Shown one piece after another: positions 24,205 through 31,375 of a DNA stretch of 31,375 nucleotides. Position numbers and translations under genes: made by a program. The notes beneath the pieces were generated by a model. It was given only the letters and a program-made list of their open reading frames with translations, did not search any database and was not told where the DNA came from. The first letter of the stretch is position 1, and each line of letters begins with the position of its first letter. This DNA is from Nitrospirae bacterium GWC2_56_14 (GTDB lineage: Bacteria; Nitrospirota; UBA9217): assembly GCA_001803705.1 (NCBI GenBank), contig MHDY01000001.1, positions 22,927 through 54,301 of the forward strand. Reading direction: 5' to 3'.

Positions 24205-25668
24205 TCAGCTGAGCCGTTTCCGCACGCTGGTCGGCGGTATCCGAAGCTCTTCACGATATTTCGCCACGGTCCGCCGTGCGATATCTATGCCGCGGGCCTT
24301 CAGGACATCGACGATCTGCTGGTCCTTGAGCGGCGCCGCTGGGTCTTCATCCTTGACCATCTTCTGAATGACGTCCTTGACCGTCAGGGACGAGACCTCC
24401 GCACCGCTCCCGTCGGCAAAACCGGTGGTAAAGAAGAATTTCATCGGGAAGATCCCCTGCGGCGTATGCATGTGTTTGCTGGTTGTCACCCGGCTGATCG
24501 TGGATTCGTGCATGGCGATGTCCTCAGCCACGTCCTTGAGCACCATGGGCTTCAACTGGGATATTCCCTGATCGAGAAACTCGCCCTGGAACTTCACGAT
24601 GCTCTCCGCAACCTTGTAGATAGTCTTATTCCTTTGCTCCATTCCCTTGATGAGCCACTGGGCCGAACGCATCCGGTCCTCGATATATTCCTTGGTCACT
24701 TTGTCGACGCTGTCCTTGCGGCTCAAAAGCTTCCGGTAGTAGGGATTGATCCTGACCCGCGGCAATCCTTCGTCGTTCAGCTGGATCACATAGTGGTCCT
24801 CGACCTTGAACACATAGACATCGGGAACAACGTAATGGGTATCGGCGACGATATAGGGCCGGCCCGGTTTCGGCTCCAGGTCATGAATAATGATCTGGGC
24901 GGCCTCCATCACATCCTGGATCGTGACGTTGAGCACCTTCGCAATATTCTGGTAGCGCCGCTTCTCAAGGTCTTCCAGGTGGCCTTGCACGATCTTTTCA
25001 ACGATCGTCCCCAGCAGATCGAGTTGACGGACCTGGATCAGCAGGCATTCCTGGAGCGTACGGGCCGCTATCCCCAGCGGGTCGAAGCTCTGGACGAGTT
25101 CCAGTGCCTGCGCCATCTCGGACGGTGAAACCCCGGACTGCTGGGCAAGTTCTTCGAGCGGGGAGCGAAGGTAACCATCGTCATCGAGATTACCGACGAT
25201 CCACTCGCCGCCCTTGACCAGCGAAGGCTCGGAGGTCGAGAGCCGGAGCTGCCACATGAGGTGATCGCTTAAGGACGGGAGGCGGGTGAGCGTCTGGTCA
25301 TAGGACGGTAGTTCCTTGTCATCGGCCTCGGCATTACCGTAGTCGCGGCCGTCGCCCATTTCATTGAGATACTCGTCCCACTGAGGGCCGAGTTCGAGAT
25401 CGCTCTTCAGTTCGCCGGTCACCTCAGGCTCGGGCGGACTGTCCGGCAGTTTTTCCTGCGTCCCCTCCGGAGCCGCTTCGCCCTCCGCCTCATCACCCTC
25501 GTCCGCAGCTTCCTGCGGCAGCTCTTCGAGGACCGGATTCTCCAGGAGTTCCTGGGACACCGATTGCTGCAACTCGAGCCGGGACAACTGCAACAGTTTG
25601 ATAGCCTGCTGCAGCTGCGGCGTCATGATGAGCTTTTGCGATAGTTTTAGTTCAAGCCGTGCTTCCAT
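24205..25668 (-). CDS. rpoN: RNA polymerase sigma-54 factor
   Basis: 487 residues, full length. The ATG at 25668 lacks an obvious ribosome binding site. Region I is seen at LELKLSQKLIMTPQLQQAIKLLQLSRLEL (activator contact). An acidic region II follows (about 45-110). The core-binding domain comes next, with FDPLGIAARTLQECLL near 195. Then come the helix-turn-helix region ESTISRVTTSKHMHTPQGIFPMKFFF and the RpoN box ARRTVAKYRE near the C-terminus. It directs polymerase to -24/-12 promoters with enhancer-binding activators. It lies in the conserved lptB-rpoN-hpf-ptsN neighbourhood. Confidence 0.97.
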   Translation of the reverse strand: MEARLELKLSQKLIMTPQLQQAIKLLQLSRLELQQSVSQELLENPVLEELPQEAADEGDEAEGEAAPEGTQEKLPDSPPEPEVTGELKSDLELGPQWDEYLNEMGDGRDYGNAEADDKELPSYDQTLTRLPSLSDHLMWQLRLSTSEPSLVKGGEWIVGNLDDDGYLRSPLEELAQQSGVSPSEMAQALELVQSFDPLGIAARTLQECLLIQVRQLDLLGTIVEKIVQGHLEDLEKRRYQNIAKVLNVTIQDVMEAAQIIIHDLEPKPGRPYIVADTHYVVPDVYVFKVEDHYVIQLNDEGLPRVRINPYYRKLLSRKDSVDKVTKEYIEDRMRSAQWLIKGMEQRNKTIYKVAESIVKFQGEFLDQGISQLKPMVLKDVAEDIAMHESTISRVTTSKHMHTPQGIFPMKFFFTTGFADGSGAEVSSLTVKDVIQKMVKDEDPAAPLKDQQIVDVLKARGIDIARRTVAKYREELRIPPTSVRKRLS

Positions 25669-25718
25669 AGTTCAGAGGCGAGATCCGGACTCTCTCCCTT
25701 TCAGCAAAAGTAACAAAA

Positions 25719-25747
25719 TTAATAAAAGCTTGAGCCACGACCAGCAA
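25719..25747 (-). promoter_or_regulatory. Possible sigma-70-type promoter for rpoN
   Basis: On the minus strand TTGCTG (25747-25742) and TATTAA (25724-25719) are 17 bases apart. The expected start is near 25712, about 44 bases before rpoN. The 179-base gap to lptB otherwise shows nothing I can name. Confidence 0.4.
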
Positions 25748-25847
25748 CTTCCTGAACACCGCGATGGGGCAACCTGGTGTTCCAGAGACTCTTATCAACG
25801 GATAATCGTGTTGACATTGTCGTGCCCATCCCAACGTGGGTCAGATC

Positions 25848-26576
<729 letters not shown>

Positions 26577-26585
26577 GACGACGGG

Positions 26586-27092
26586 CTACCTACCCCGTCT
26601 CTTCTCCGGTTTTTTATCCTGTTTATCCTGGTAGAACAGAACGTTTCCGCCCTCTACAATGCTGCGGTCATCGCGAATGAACAGCGTTATCCGCTCCCCG
26701 CCCAGTTGATTGTCGTTTTCGATGATGCGCGCATCGCCGGTCAGCACGATCTTTTCCTCTTTGCTATAGTACAACGCCCGGCTGGCAAGTGCGATCCGTC
26801 CTTCCTTGCGCACGATCACGTTGCCCAGGGCCTCGATCTCCCTGATCGCCTTGGTCCCGGCATCATAGAAAACGGTTACCGAGTCCGAGTTGAGCGTCAT
26901 AGCCTCTTTTTTGAGGGTCACCTCTCCGGAAAAGACCACGCGTTCGCCGAGTTTGTCTGCCTTCATATGGGCCGAGGTGACGACGATCGGCTCCCGCTTG
27001 AGCTCAAGCTTCTGTGGCTCGTCAGGCGCAGCAGCCATCAGCAGCGCCGCAGCAGCTATCAGCAGGCTACTCCTGAAGCACTGCTTTAACAT
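26586..27092 (-). CDS. lptA: LPS transport periplasmic bridge protein LptA
   Basis: 168 residues. The ATG at 27092 overlaps the lptC 3' end by 26 bases. A signal peptide covers about 1-21 (KQCFRSSLLIAAAALLMAAA), so the mature protein is periplasmic. The rest is an OstA/LptA beta-jellyroll: IVVTSAHMKADKLGERVVFSG, VTLKKEAMTLNSDSVTVFY and VLTGDARIIENDNQLGGERI. It links LptC to the outer-membrane LptD. The C-terminus is a short lysine/arginine tail. The gene order lptC-lptA-lptB supports the call. Confidence 0.93.
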   Translation of the reverse strand: MLKQCFRSSLLIAAAALLMAAAPDEPQKLELKREPIVVTSAHMKADKLGERVVFSGEVTLKKEAMTLNSDSVTVFYDAGTKAIREIEALGNVIVRKEGRIALASRALYYSKEEKIVLTGDARIIENDNQLGGERITLFIRDDRSIVEGGNVLFYQDKQDKKPEKRRGR

Positions 27093-27639
27093 GCTTGTCC
27101 ACCTCGATCGTCAGCATATCAACGTTTCCCGAGAGCCCCTGGCCTTCGAGATAAAGCTCGCTGCCCAGCAATTTAAAAGGATCAGCTGTCCGCACAATGC
27201 GTTGATCGGCCCTCCAGAACAGAGAATCGGTCGTCAGGAGATATCCCTCACTGGTTACGATCCTGACCTCGCGTGCGCCGCGGCGGATGGCCGCATCGCC
27301 TGTGACCGTGTCCAGCGTTGCAACCGCTCCCAGGAGCCGCGCTTCACGCCCGTTCGGAGCTACAAAGGTGATCTCGATATCCTTTAATTGCGCCTCTTTG
27401 TTTTCATACAGATCGGCGCTCCCGGCTACCATGCGCCACGAGACCCGGCCGTTCTCCGTCTCAACAAACCTGAAACCTTCCATGCTCATGAGCAGGCGGG
27501 TGCCGGATGCGGGCTGGAACAGCGTGGGCACGGCGAGTTCCGTACCGCGCAGCAGCGCATAAGCGCCGTAAAGTGCCGCACTGAGGACCAGGAAGACCCC
27601 AAGCGCTATAATGATACCCCTGTCTACATTTACATTCAT
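27067..27639 (-). CDS. lptC: LPS export inner-membrane protein LptC
   Basis: 190 residues. The N-terminal membrane anchor (about 9-30, GIIIALGVFLVLSAALYGAY) places the rest in the periplasm. The body has the LptC jellyroll pattern: MSMEGFRFVETENGRVSWRMVAGSADLYENKEAQLKDIEI, then TSEGYLLTTDSLFWRADQRIV. LptC receives LPS from LptB2FG and hands it to LptA. The ATG at 27639 has no clear ribosome binding site. A strong hairpin ends 12 bases upstream. I keep this start because the anchor follows directly. Confidence 0.9.
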   Translation of the reverse strand: MNVNVDRGIIIALGVFLVLSAALYGAYALLRGTELAVPTLFQPASGTRLLMSMEGFRFVETENGRVSWRMVAGSADLYENKEAQLKDIEITFVAPNGREARLLGAVATLDTVTGDAAIRRGAREVRIVTSEGYLLTTDSLFWRADQRIVRTADPFKLLGSELYLEGQGLSGNVDMLTIEVDKHVKAVLQE

Positions 27640-27644
27640 GTCGT

Positions 27645-27682
27645 TTAAAAGGCATATGGCGGCCTCTCAAGCCGCCATATGC
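27645..27682 (-). promoter_or_regulatory. Hairpin with T-run at the 5' end of the lptC transcript
   Basis: Perfect 12-base arms GCATATGGCGGC (27652-27663) and GCCGCCATATGC (27671-27682) enclose a seven-base loop. On the minus strand they are followed by CCTTTT. It could terminate the upstream sensor gene. Because the predicted lptC promoter starts transcription at about the first arm, it would also cap the lptC mRNA as a 5' stem-loop. Confidence 0.75.
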
Positions 27683-27686
27683 ATAA

Positions 27687-27715
27687 TTTATACCATAGGA
27701 TGCCTTTGAAGTAAA
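27687..27715 (-). promoter_or_regulatory. Sigma-70-type promoter for lptC
   Basis: On the minus strand TTTACT (27715-27710) and TATAAA (27692-27687) are 17 bases apart. The -10 matches five of six consensus bases and the -35 four of six. The start would be near 27680, about 41 bases before the lptC ATG. Confidence 0.5.
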
Positions 27716-27762
27716 GGCTAAATAATTTATGAACAGAAAAACACATGCTCTGCAGCTTGCTG

Positions 27763-29025
27763 TCAGTCCTTGACCGGTTTCCTGAGGGTTGCCAATTCCT
27801 TTTTTTGCTCCTCCACAAGCTTCTCGAGACGGACGACGGAGGATCTGTCGCGCACGACTGATTGAATAAAGCGCTTTCCCATCAGGGTGAGTTCCACAAC
27901 GCTCACTTCGACCGGCACTACCGATCCATCGGCTTTTCTGAGGTCCCCCTGCCGCACCGTTTGCCGGTTCTGAACGGCCTCGGCAAGCAGCTGCTGCGCG
28001 GCACCCGGCATGACGAGGATCTCGAAGAGGTTCTTGTGAACAAGGTCATACTTCCCCAGTCCGGTAAATTGTACGGCCTGTTCGTTGGCAAAGAGAACAT
28101 CGCCGTTCTCGGCAAGGACGAATATGGATTCGGCGGCATGTTCCACCAGGGTCCGGTAGCGCTCTTCAGACGACCGGAGCTCTTCGATCTTTTCCGCGAC
28201 CCACTGCTCCAGTTCCATGTTCATCTTGCGAAGCTCGGTCTGCAAGTCCTCGTTCTGGACCGTCGTCGAAATAATGCCCGCCAGGGTGGTGAAAAAGTTG
28301 ATCTCTTCGTCGCTGAAGTTCTTTGCCTTGCTGTACAACACCTCGATCGCCCCGACCAGAGCGCCGTTCGAGTAGACGTAGAGCGGCAGACAGTACACCG
28401 AGGTGTATTCGGAAAGCGTCAATTCCGGGAGCTCGCGAAAGCGCTGGTCCTTGGAGAAGTCTTTCAGCATGACCGGTTCGAGACGCCTGCCGACCCAGCC
28501 TTCGATCCCCTGGCCGAGCGGTATGCGTGTTTTTCCGACCGCGTGACCGCGATAACCATTCGTCGCCGCAAGCGCCAGCTCGTCCTTTTTCTTGTCATAC
28601 AGAAAAACGAGACAGACGTCGGCCTCCATGGCCCTGGCCGTGATGTCCGCCACATCGTTCAGACGGTCCGGGAACAGGCGCGGTGAATTGGCCGCGTAAT
28701 TCACATCATAGATGCCGAGGAACTTGATGAACAGATCGTCCTTCATATCGAGCAGCTCCTCCTGTTTCAGGTGCAGCTCGAGATTGGCGTCTTCAAGGCG
28801 GCGGAAGTAGGGAACGATCGTTCTCCGGTAAAAGCCGTAGGCCAGCAGCACGATGAGCGGCACGCAGAACAGCGAGAGCAGCACCAACCCCTGTTCTCCC
28901 CGCGCGGCGAATATTCCGGCCGCCCCCCCGGCTCCCGCTGCGGCAAGCGCCAGGGCAATAAGAACGATCAGGACCCCTTTCCGGTTGACGTCCGTCGGGC
29001 CCGGAGCAAGATCGGATTGCTGCAT
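27763..29025 (-). CDS. Membrane GAF-PAS sensor protein without an output domain
   Basis: 420 residues. The ATG at 29025 has AGGAGGA upstream. Two membrane segments (about 17-41 and 46-66) are followed by a short coiled stretch. A GAF domain covers about 118-258 (ADVCLVFLYDKKKDELALAAT, GQGIEGWVGRR, VYCLPLYVYSNGALVGAIEVLY). A coiled coil links it to a PAS domain (about 288-395, YRTLVEHAAESIFVLAENGDVLFAN). A short C-terminal coil (about 395-412) ends the protein. No histidine kinase, GGDEF, EAL, phosphatase or AAA+ domain is present. It probably senses a small ligand or membrane signal and acts through dimer contacts with another protein. The partner is unknown. It sits between the metal importer and the lpt genes. 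Confidence 0.8.
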   Translation of the reverse strand: MQQSDLAPGPTDVNRKGVLIVLIALALAAAGAGGAAGIFAARGEQGLVLLSLFCVPLIVLLAYGFYRRTIVPYFRRLEDANLELHLKQEELLDMKDDLFIKFLGIYDVNYAANSPRLFPDRLNDVADITARAMEADVCLVFLYDKKKDELALAATNGYRGHAVGKTRIPLGQGIEGWVGRRLEPVMLKDFSKDQRFRELPELTLSEYTSVYCLPLYVYSNGALVGAIEVLYSKAKNFSDEEINFFTTLAGIISTTVQNEDLQTELRKMNMELEQWVAEKIEELRSSEERYRTLVEHAAESIFVLAENGDVLFANEQAVQFTGLGKYDLVHKNLFEILVMPGAAQQLLAEAVQNRQTVRQGDLRKADGSVVPVEVSVVELTLMGKRFIQSVVRDRSSVVRLEKLVEEQKKELATLRKPVKD

Positions 29026-29070
29026 GGTTCATTCCTCCTGTGGGCGAACTGCGTATGCCCCTCTGCGTTG

Positions 29071-29901
29071 TCAGCCCTTGATGAGCCGGACAAGGTCGTG
29101 GACAGCATGGTCCATGGATTCCGGAATAGCTACATCCAGTCCCCGCTCCCGGAGCTTCAGGAACAGCTCGGTGAGCAGCGGGGGGTCGATATTAGAAGCT
29201 TTCAGCGCCTCGGCCTGCGAGAAGATCGCCGCAGGAGTGCCTGCCGTGAGCACACCCTTTCCCCGGGCCAGCACATAGACCCGGTCTGCGAACGCGGCCA
29301 CCAGGTTAAGGTCGTGCGTGGACATGATGATGGTCATCCCTTCGCGGTGCCGTTCGTTCAAAAGAGTCACCAGCTCTCCCCGGGAGCGGGAATCAAGGCC
29401 CTCGAAAGGCTCATCCAGGATCAGCAGCTCCGGCTGCATGACCAGGGCGCCGGCAAGCGCCACTTTTCGTTTTTCGCCGCCTGACAAATAATGACAGATC
29501 TTGTCGCCCAACCGGCTGATCCCCAGTTCGGCCATGACCCGCTCCACCATCTGAGCGGTCCGTTCTTTATTATAGCCGTAGTTGCGGGGCGTAAAGGCGA
29601 TATCGTCCCATACGGTGGGAGAAAGGATCTGGTCGTCGACGTTCTGAAGCAGCACGCCGATGCGCTCACGGACCGTATTGTATTTGAGGGCCGGGTTGAT
29701 GTTGAAGACCGACACGCTTCCTTCATTCGGCGCGAGCAGGCCCAGGATGTGGAATAAGAGCGTGGTTTTGCCGGACCCGTTCCCGCCCAGGATCACCACG
29801 CGTTCGCCCCGGTTCACGACAAAGTCCAGACCGCAGATATGGATCTCCGTGGTGTCTGGGTAAATATGTTTCAGGCAGCTTACTTTTACGAGCGTTTCCA
29901 T
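29071..29901 (-). CDS. cbiO: ECF-type cobalt/nickel transporter ATPase
   Basis: 276 residues from the ATG at 29901, which has AAGGA four bases upstream. An ATG at 29913 is the alternative. It is the ATPase of an energy-coupling-factor importer. Walker A is GGNGSGKTTLLFHILGL, the Q-loop is GVLLQNVDDQILSPTVWDDIAF (a pattern typical of CbiO/EcfA), the signature is LSGGEKRKVALAGAL, and Walker B is LLILDEPFEGLD. A C-terminal extension of about 60 residues follows the switch His, as in CbiO. It follows cbiQ by 38 bases. Confidence 0.92.
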   Translation of the reverse strand: METLVKVSCLKHIYPDTTEIHICGLDFVVNRGERVVILGGNGSGKTTLLFHILGLLAPNEGSVSVFNINPALKYNTVRERIGVLLQNVDDQILSPTVWDDIAFTPRNYGYNKERTAQMVERVMAELGISRLGDKICHYLSGGEKRKVALAGALVMQPELLILDEPFEGLDSRSRGELVTLLNERHREGMTIIMSTHDLNLVAAFADRVYVLARGKGVLTAGTPAAIFSQAEALKASNIDPPLLTELFLKLRERGLDVAIPESMDHAVHDLVRLIKG

Positions 29902-29939
29902 GCAATCCTTCATTCCCCGTATGCCGGAACAGTGAACGT

Positions 29940-30644
29940 CTAGCGCCAGACGAGTACGAGCGTCAGTACGATACTGCCGGTCCCGAGCGGCAGCCAGTCG
30001 TCACGGCGGAACCCGCCGGTGCCGGTCCGGGCCATGCTGCCATGATAGCCCCGCACCGCCATGACCGCATAGAGACGGGTAGCGCGCTCCACGGCTTTGA
30101 CAAGCAGCATGGCAATGCCTTTCGATATATTTGCGCCGTTCTGGTAAATGCTTCCCGGCGAGAAACCGCCGCGGAGCCTTATGGACACCGCAAAGTTGTC
30201 CATCATATCGAGCAGGATAAAGAGCGTCCGGTAGGTCATGAACAACCCCGCGGACAAAAGCTCCGGAAGCACCGTGCTCAACAAGCCGAAGATCTTCGGA
30301 TAGGGCGTGCTTACGATAAGGGTGAGCATGGCCAGCGCGGGCGTGACCGCCTTGAGGATCAACAGCGCATAGGCCATACCTCCACCCCGCAGGCTCAGGC
30401 CATAGAGCAGGGCGAATACCGCGGAATAGAGCGAGAGCGCTACGACCCTGAGCCAGGGGAGCCGGGACGACGCCACCTGGAGCAGCAGCACGACATACCC
30501 TGCCGCAAGGGGATAGGGATTATGCGTCATGACCGACGCCGTCACGACCAGGAGCAGGAAGATAACCTTGGAAAGCGCCGAGGCCCGGTGGAGCGGCCCG
30601 GAACCGCTGGCAGCCCAATAATCGATCCGTGCAACATCTATCAT
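29940..30644 (-). CDS. cbiQ: ECF-type cobalt/nickel transporter T component
   Basis: 234 residues from the ATG at 30644, ten bases after the cbiM stop, with a GAGG overlapping that stop. A longer frame starting at 30683 overlaps cbiM. It is the membrane T component that couples the ATPases to the substrate-binding CbiM. The N-terminal DYWAASGSGPLHRASALSKVIFLLL matches the family (compare the HxLDPRxK-type region). Five or so membrane segments follow. The Ala-Arg-Gly-type coupling motif is seen as AVRGYHG near the C-terminus. The CbiM neighbour favours cobalt or nickel. Confidence 0.88.
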   Translation of the reverse strand: MIDVARIDYWAASGSGPLHRASALSKVIFLLLVVTASVMTHNPYPLAAGYVVLLLQVASSRLPWLRVVALSLYSAVFALLYGLSLRGGGMAYALLILKAVTPALAMLTLIVSTPYPKIFGLLSTVLPELLSAGLFMTYRTLFILLDMMDNFAVSIRLRGGFSPGSIYQNGANISKGIAMLLVKAVERATRLYAVMAVRGYHGSMARTGTGGFRRDDWLPLGTGSIVLTLVLVWR

Positions 30645-30654
30645 AACGGGAACC

Positions 30655-31347
30655 TCATGGCCCGGGAGACCGCTGCCGGTCATGCAGCCGGTGCTTCAGC
30701 AGGTCCGGCTTGACCTGAGCGACAAATTTCACGACCGCTCCGGTGACTGCAGCTTCAATGAGCCAGCCGATCGAACCAAGGGAAAGCACCACGATCGCGA
30801 AGGTTGAAATGGCGGGATCTGAAGCAGCCTCCGCATGGACCCCCTTCTCATGACCATGAAGCACGGCATCGACGTCAATGTGCGACACCGACACGATGCC
30901 GATCAGGAGCAGCGTGGTCGTGAGCAGCGTCAGCACCGTAACAACGGCGGCCCTCCAGAACACGGGCAGACGCCGCCCCATAAGGGAAAACAAGGCGTGT
31001 CCCAGCACTGTTTCAGCGCCGAGCAGCAGCGTGTTCAGCCCCACGACCGTGATCCCCCCGTGCCCCATCAGCGCCAGGATAAGGTTCGTTATGAATGCGG
31101 AGATAAAACCGAGCGCCGGACCGAGGAGGATGCCCGCTACCACCGAGAGGTTGATATGATACGCGATGGGGAGGATCTCCAGGCTCATGGAAACGAGCAT
31201 CACCGCCGAGACAGCACCCAGCAGGGGGATCTTCTTCTTCGCATCCATGGACCGGAGGCTGAACAGACAGACCGACAGGGCAAGCGCCATGAGGAACAAA
31301 CCGGAGAGCCAGAGCCAGACAGGCAGGATCCCGTCCGGAATATGCAT
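30655..31347 (-). CDS. cbiM: Cobalt/nickel ECF transporter substrate-binding protein CbiM
   Basis: 230 residues from the ATG at 31347, giving the N-terminus MHIPDGIL. In CbiM/NikM the free N-terminal amine and His2 bind the metal, which favours this start over the ATG at 31356 that would add Met-Thr-His. Six or seven membrane segments are visible. Conserved parts are LPIAYHINLSVVAGILLGPALGF and LALMGHGGITVVGLNTLLLGAE. A loop near residues 155-180 holds several His and acidic residues (SHIDVDAVLHGHEKGVHAE), a possible metal-capturing periplasmic segment. No separate cbiN gene is present. Cobalt or nickel cannot be distinguished, but cobD elsewhere favours cobalt. Confidence 0.9.
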   Translation of the reverse strand: MHIPDGILPVWLWLSGLFLMALALSVCLFSLRSMDAKKKIPLLGAVSAVMLVSMSLEILPIAYHINLSVVAGILLGPALGFISAFITNLILALMGHGGITVVGLNTLLLGAETVLGHALFSLMGRRLPVFWRAAVVTVLTLLTTTLLLIGIVSVSHIDVDAVLHGHEKGVHAEAASDPAISTFAIVVLSLGSIGWLIEAAVTGAVVKFVAQVKPDLLKHRLHDRQRSPGP

Positions 31348-31375
31348 ATGTGTCATAGGGTGCGGCCCTTCCCCG

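Noticed and set aside
25669..25847. The lptB-rpoN gap as a possible small RNA or riboswitch
   Set aside because: I found only one weak promoter and no convincing hairpin or conserved RNA motif.

Overview
All genes in this 31.4 kb window lie on the minus strand, so the window reads right to left. It looks like the chromosome of a moderately GC-rich diderm (Gram-negative) bacterium. The evidence is an lptC-lptA-lptB lipopolysaccharide-export block, an MCE/Mla-type lipid transporter, sigma-54, a long-form hibernation factor, and HPr kinase with RapZ beside a PTS. This gene mix is typical of Nitrospirota and the former Deltaproteobacteria. I cannot decide between them from sequence alone. There is no tRNA, rRNA, transposase, prophage or CRISPR array.

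Layout in transcription order. (1) 31347-29071: a cobalt/nickel ECF-type importer, cbiM-cbiQ-cbiO. (2) 29025-27763: a membrane GAF-PAS sensor with no output domain. (3) 27639-25848: lptC, lptA, lptB. (4) 25668-24205: rpoN, then hpf and ptsN. (5) 23137-16668: hprK, rapZ, the four mannose-family PTS components EIIA, EIIB, EIIC and EIID, HPr (ptsH) and enzyme I (ptsI). This gives a complete phosphorelay with its own HPr kinase. (6) 16568-15468: cobD, an aminotransferase-fold decarboxylase of cobalamin synthesis, which connects with the cobalt importer. (7) 15246-13899: a 65-residue zinc-ribbon protein overlapping alanine racemase. (8) 13801-10622: mlaE, mlaF and an MCE protein with an unusual beta-rich C-terminus. 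(9) 10505-5792: galU, lon and thiL. (10) 5507 to the left edge: four overlapping genes for class I-like HMG-CoA reductase, a UbiA-family prenyltransferase, an ATP-grasp/phosphohistidine phosphotransferase built like rifampin phosphotransferase, and a BtaA-like DUF3419 protein cut by the window edge.

The best candidate for an undescribed system is block 10. It has its own good sigma-70-type promoter and all its genes overlap. It combines mevalonate formation, prenyl transfer, an unusual alcohol-phosphorylating enzyme type and an aminocarboxypropyl transferase-like protein. I infer a dedicated isoprenoid or polar-lipid pathway, but the product cannot be read from the sequence.

A second theme is non-coding. 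Short tandem repeats with a seven-base period occur in at least four sequence families: GGATTGC, CAGGAGT, ATGCAAA and CCCCTGT/ACCCTGG. They sit in gaps inside operons, often as inverted pairs. One array is read in frame inside thiL. Hairpins followed by T-runs lie directly before the lptC and hpf start codons. No gene-free stretch exceeds 300 bases. The two longest are 5508-5791, AT-rich with the HMG-CoA reductase promoter, and 6845-7134, a stack of palindromes with the lon terminator.
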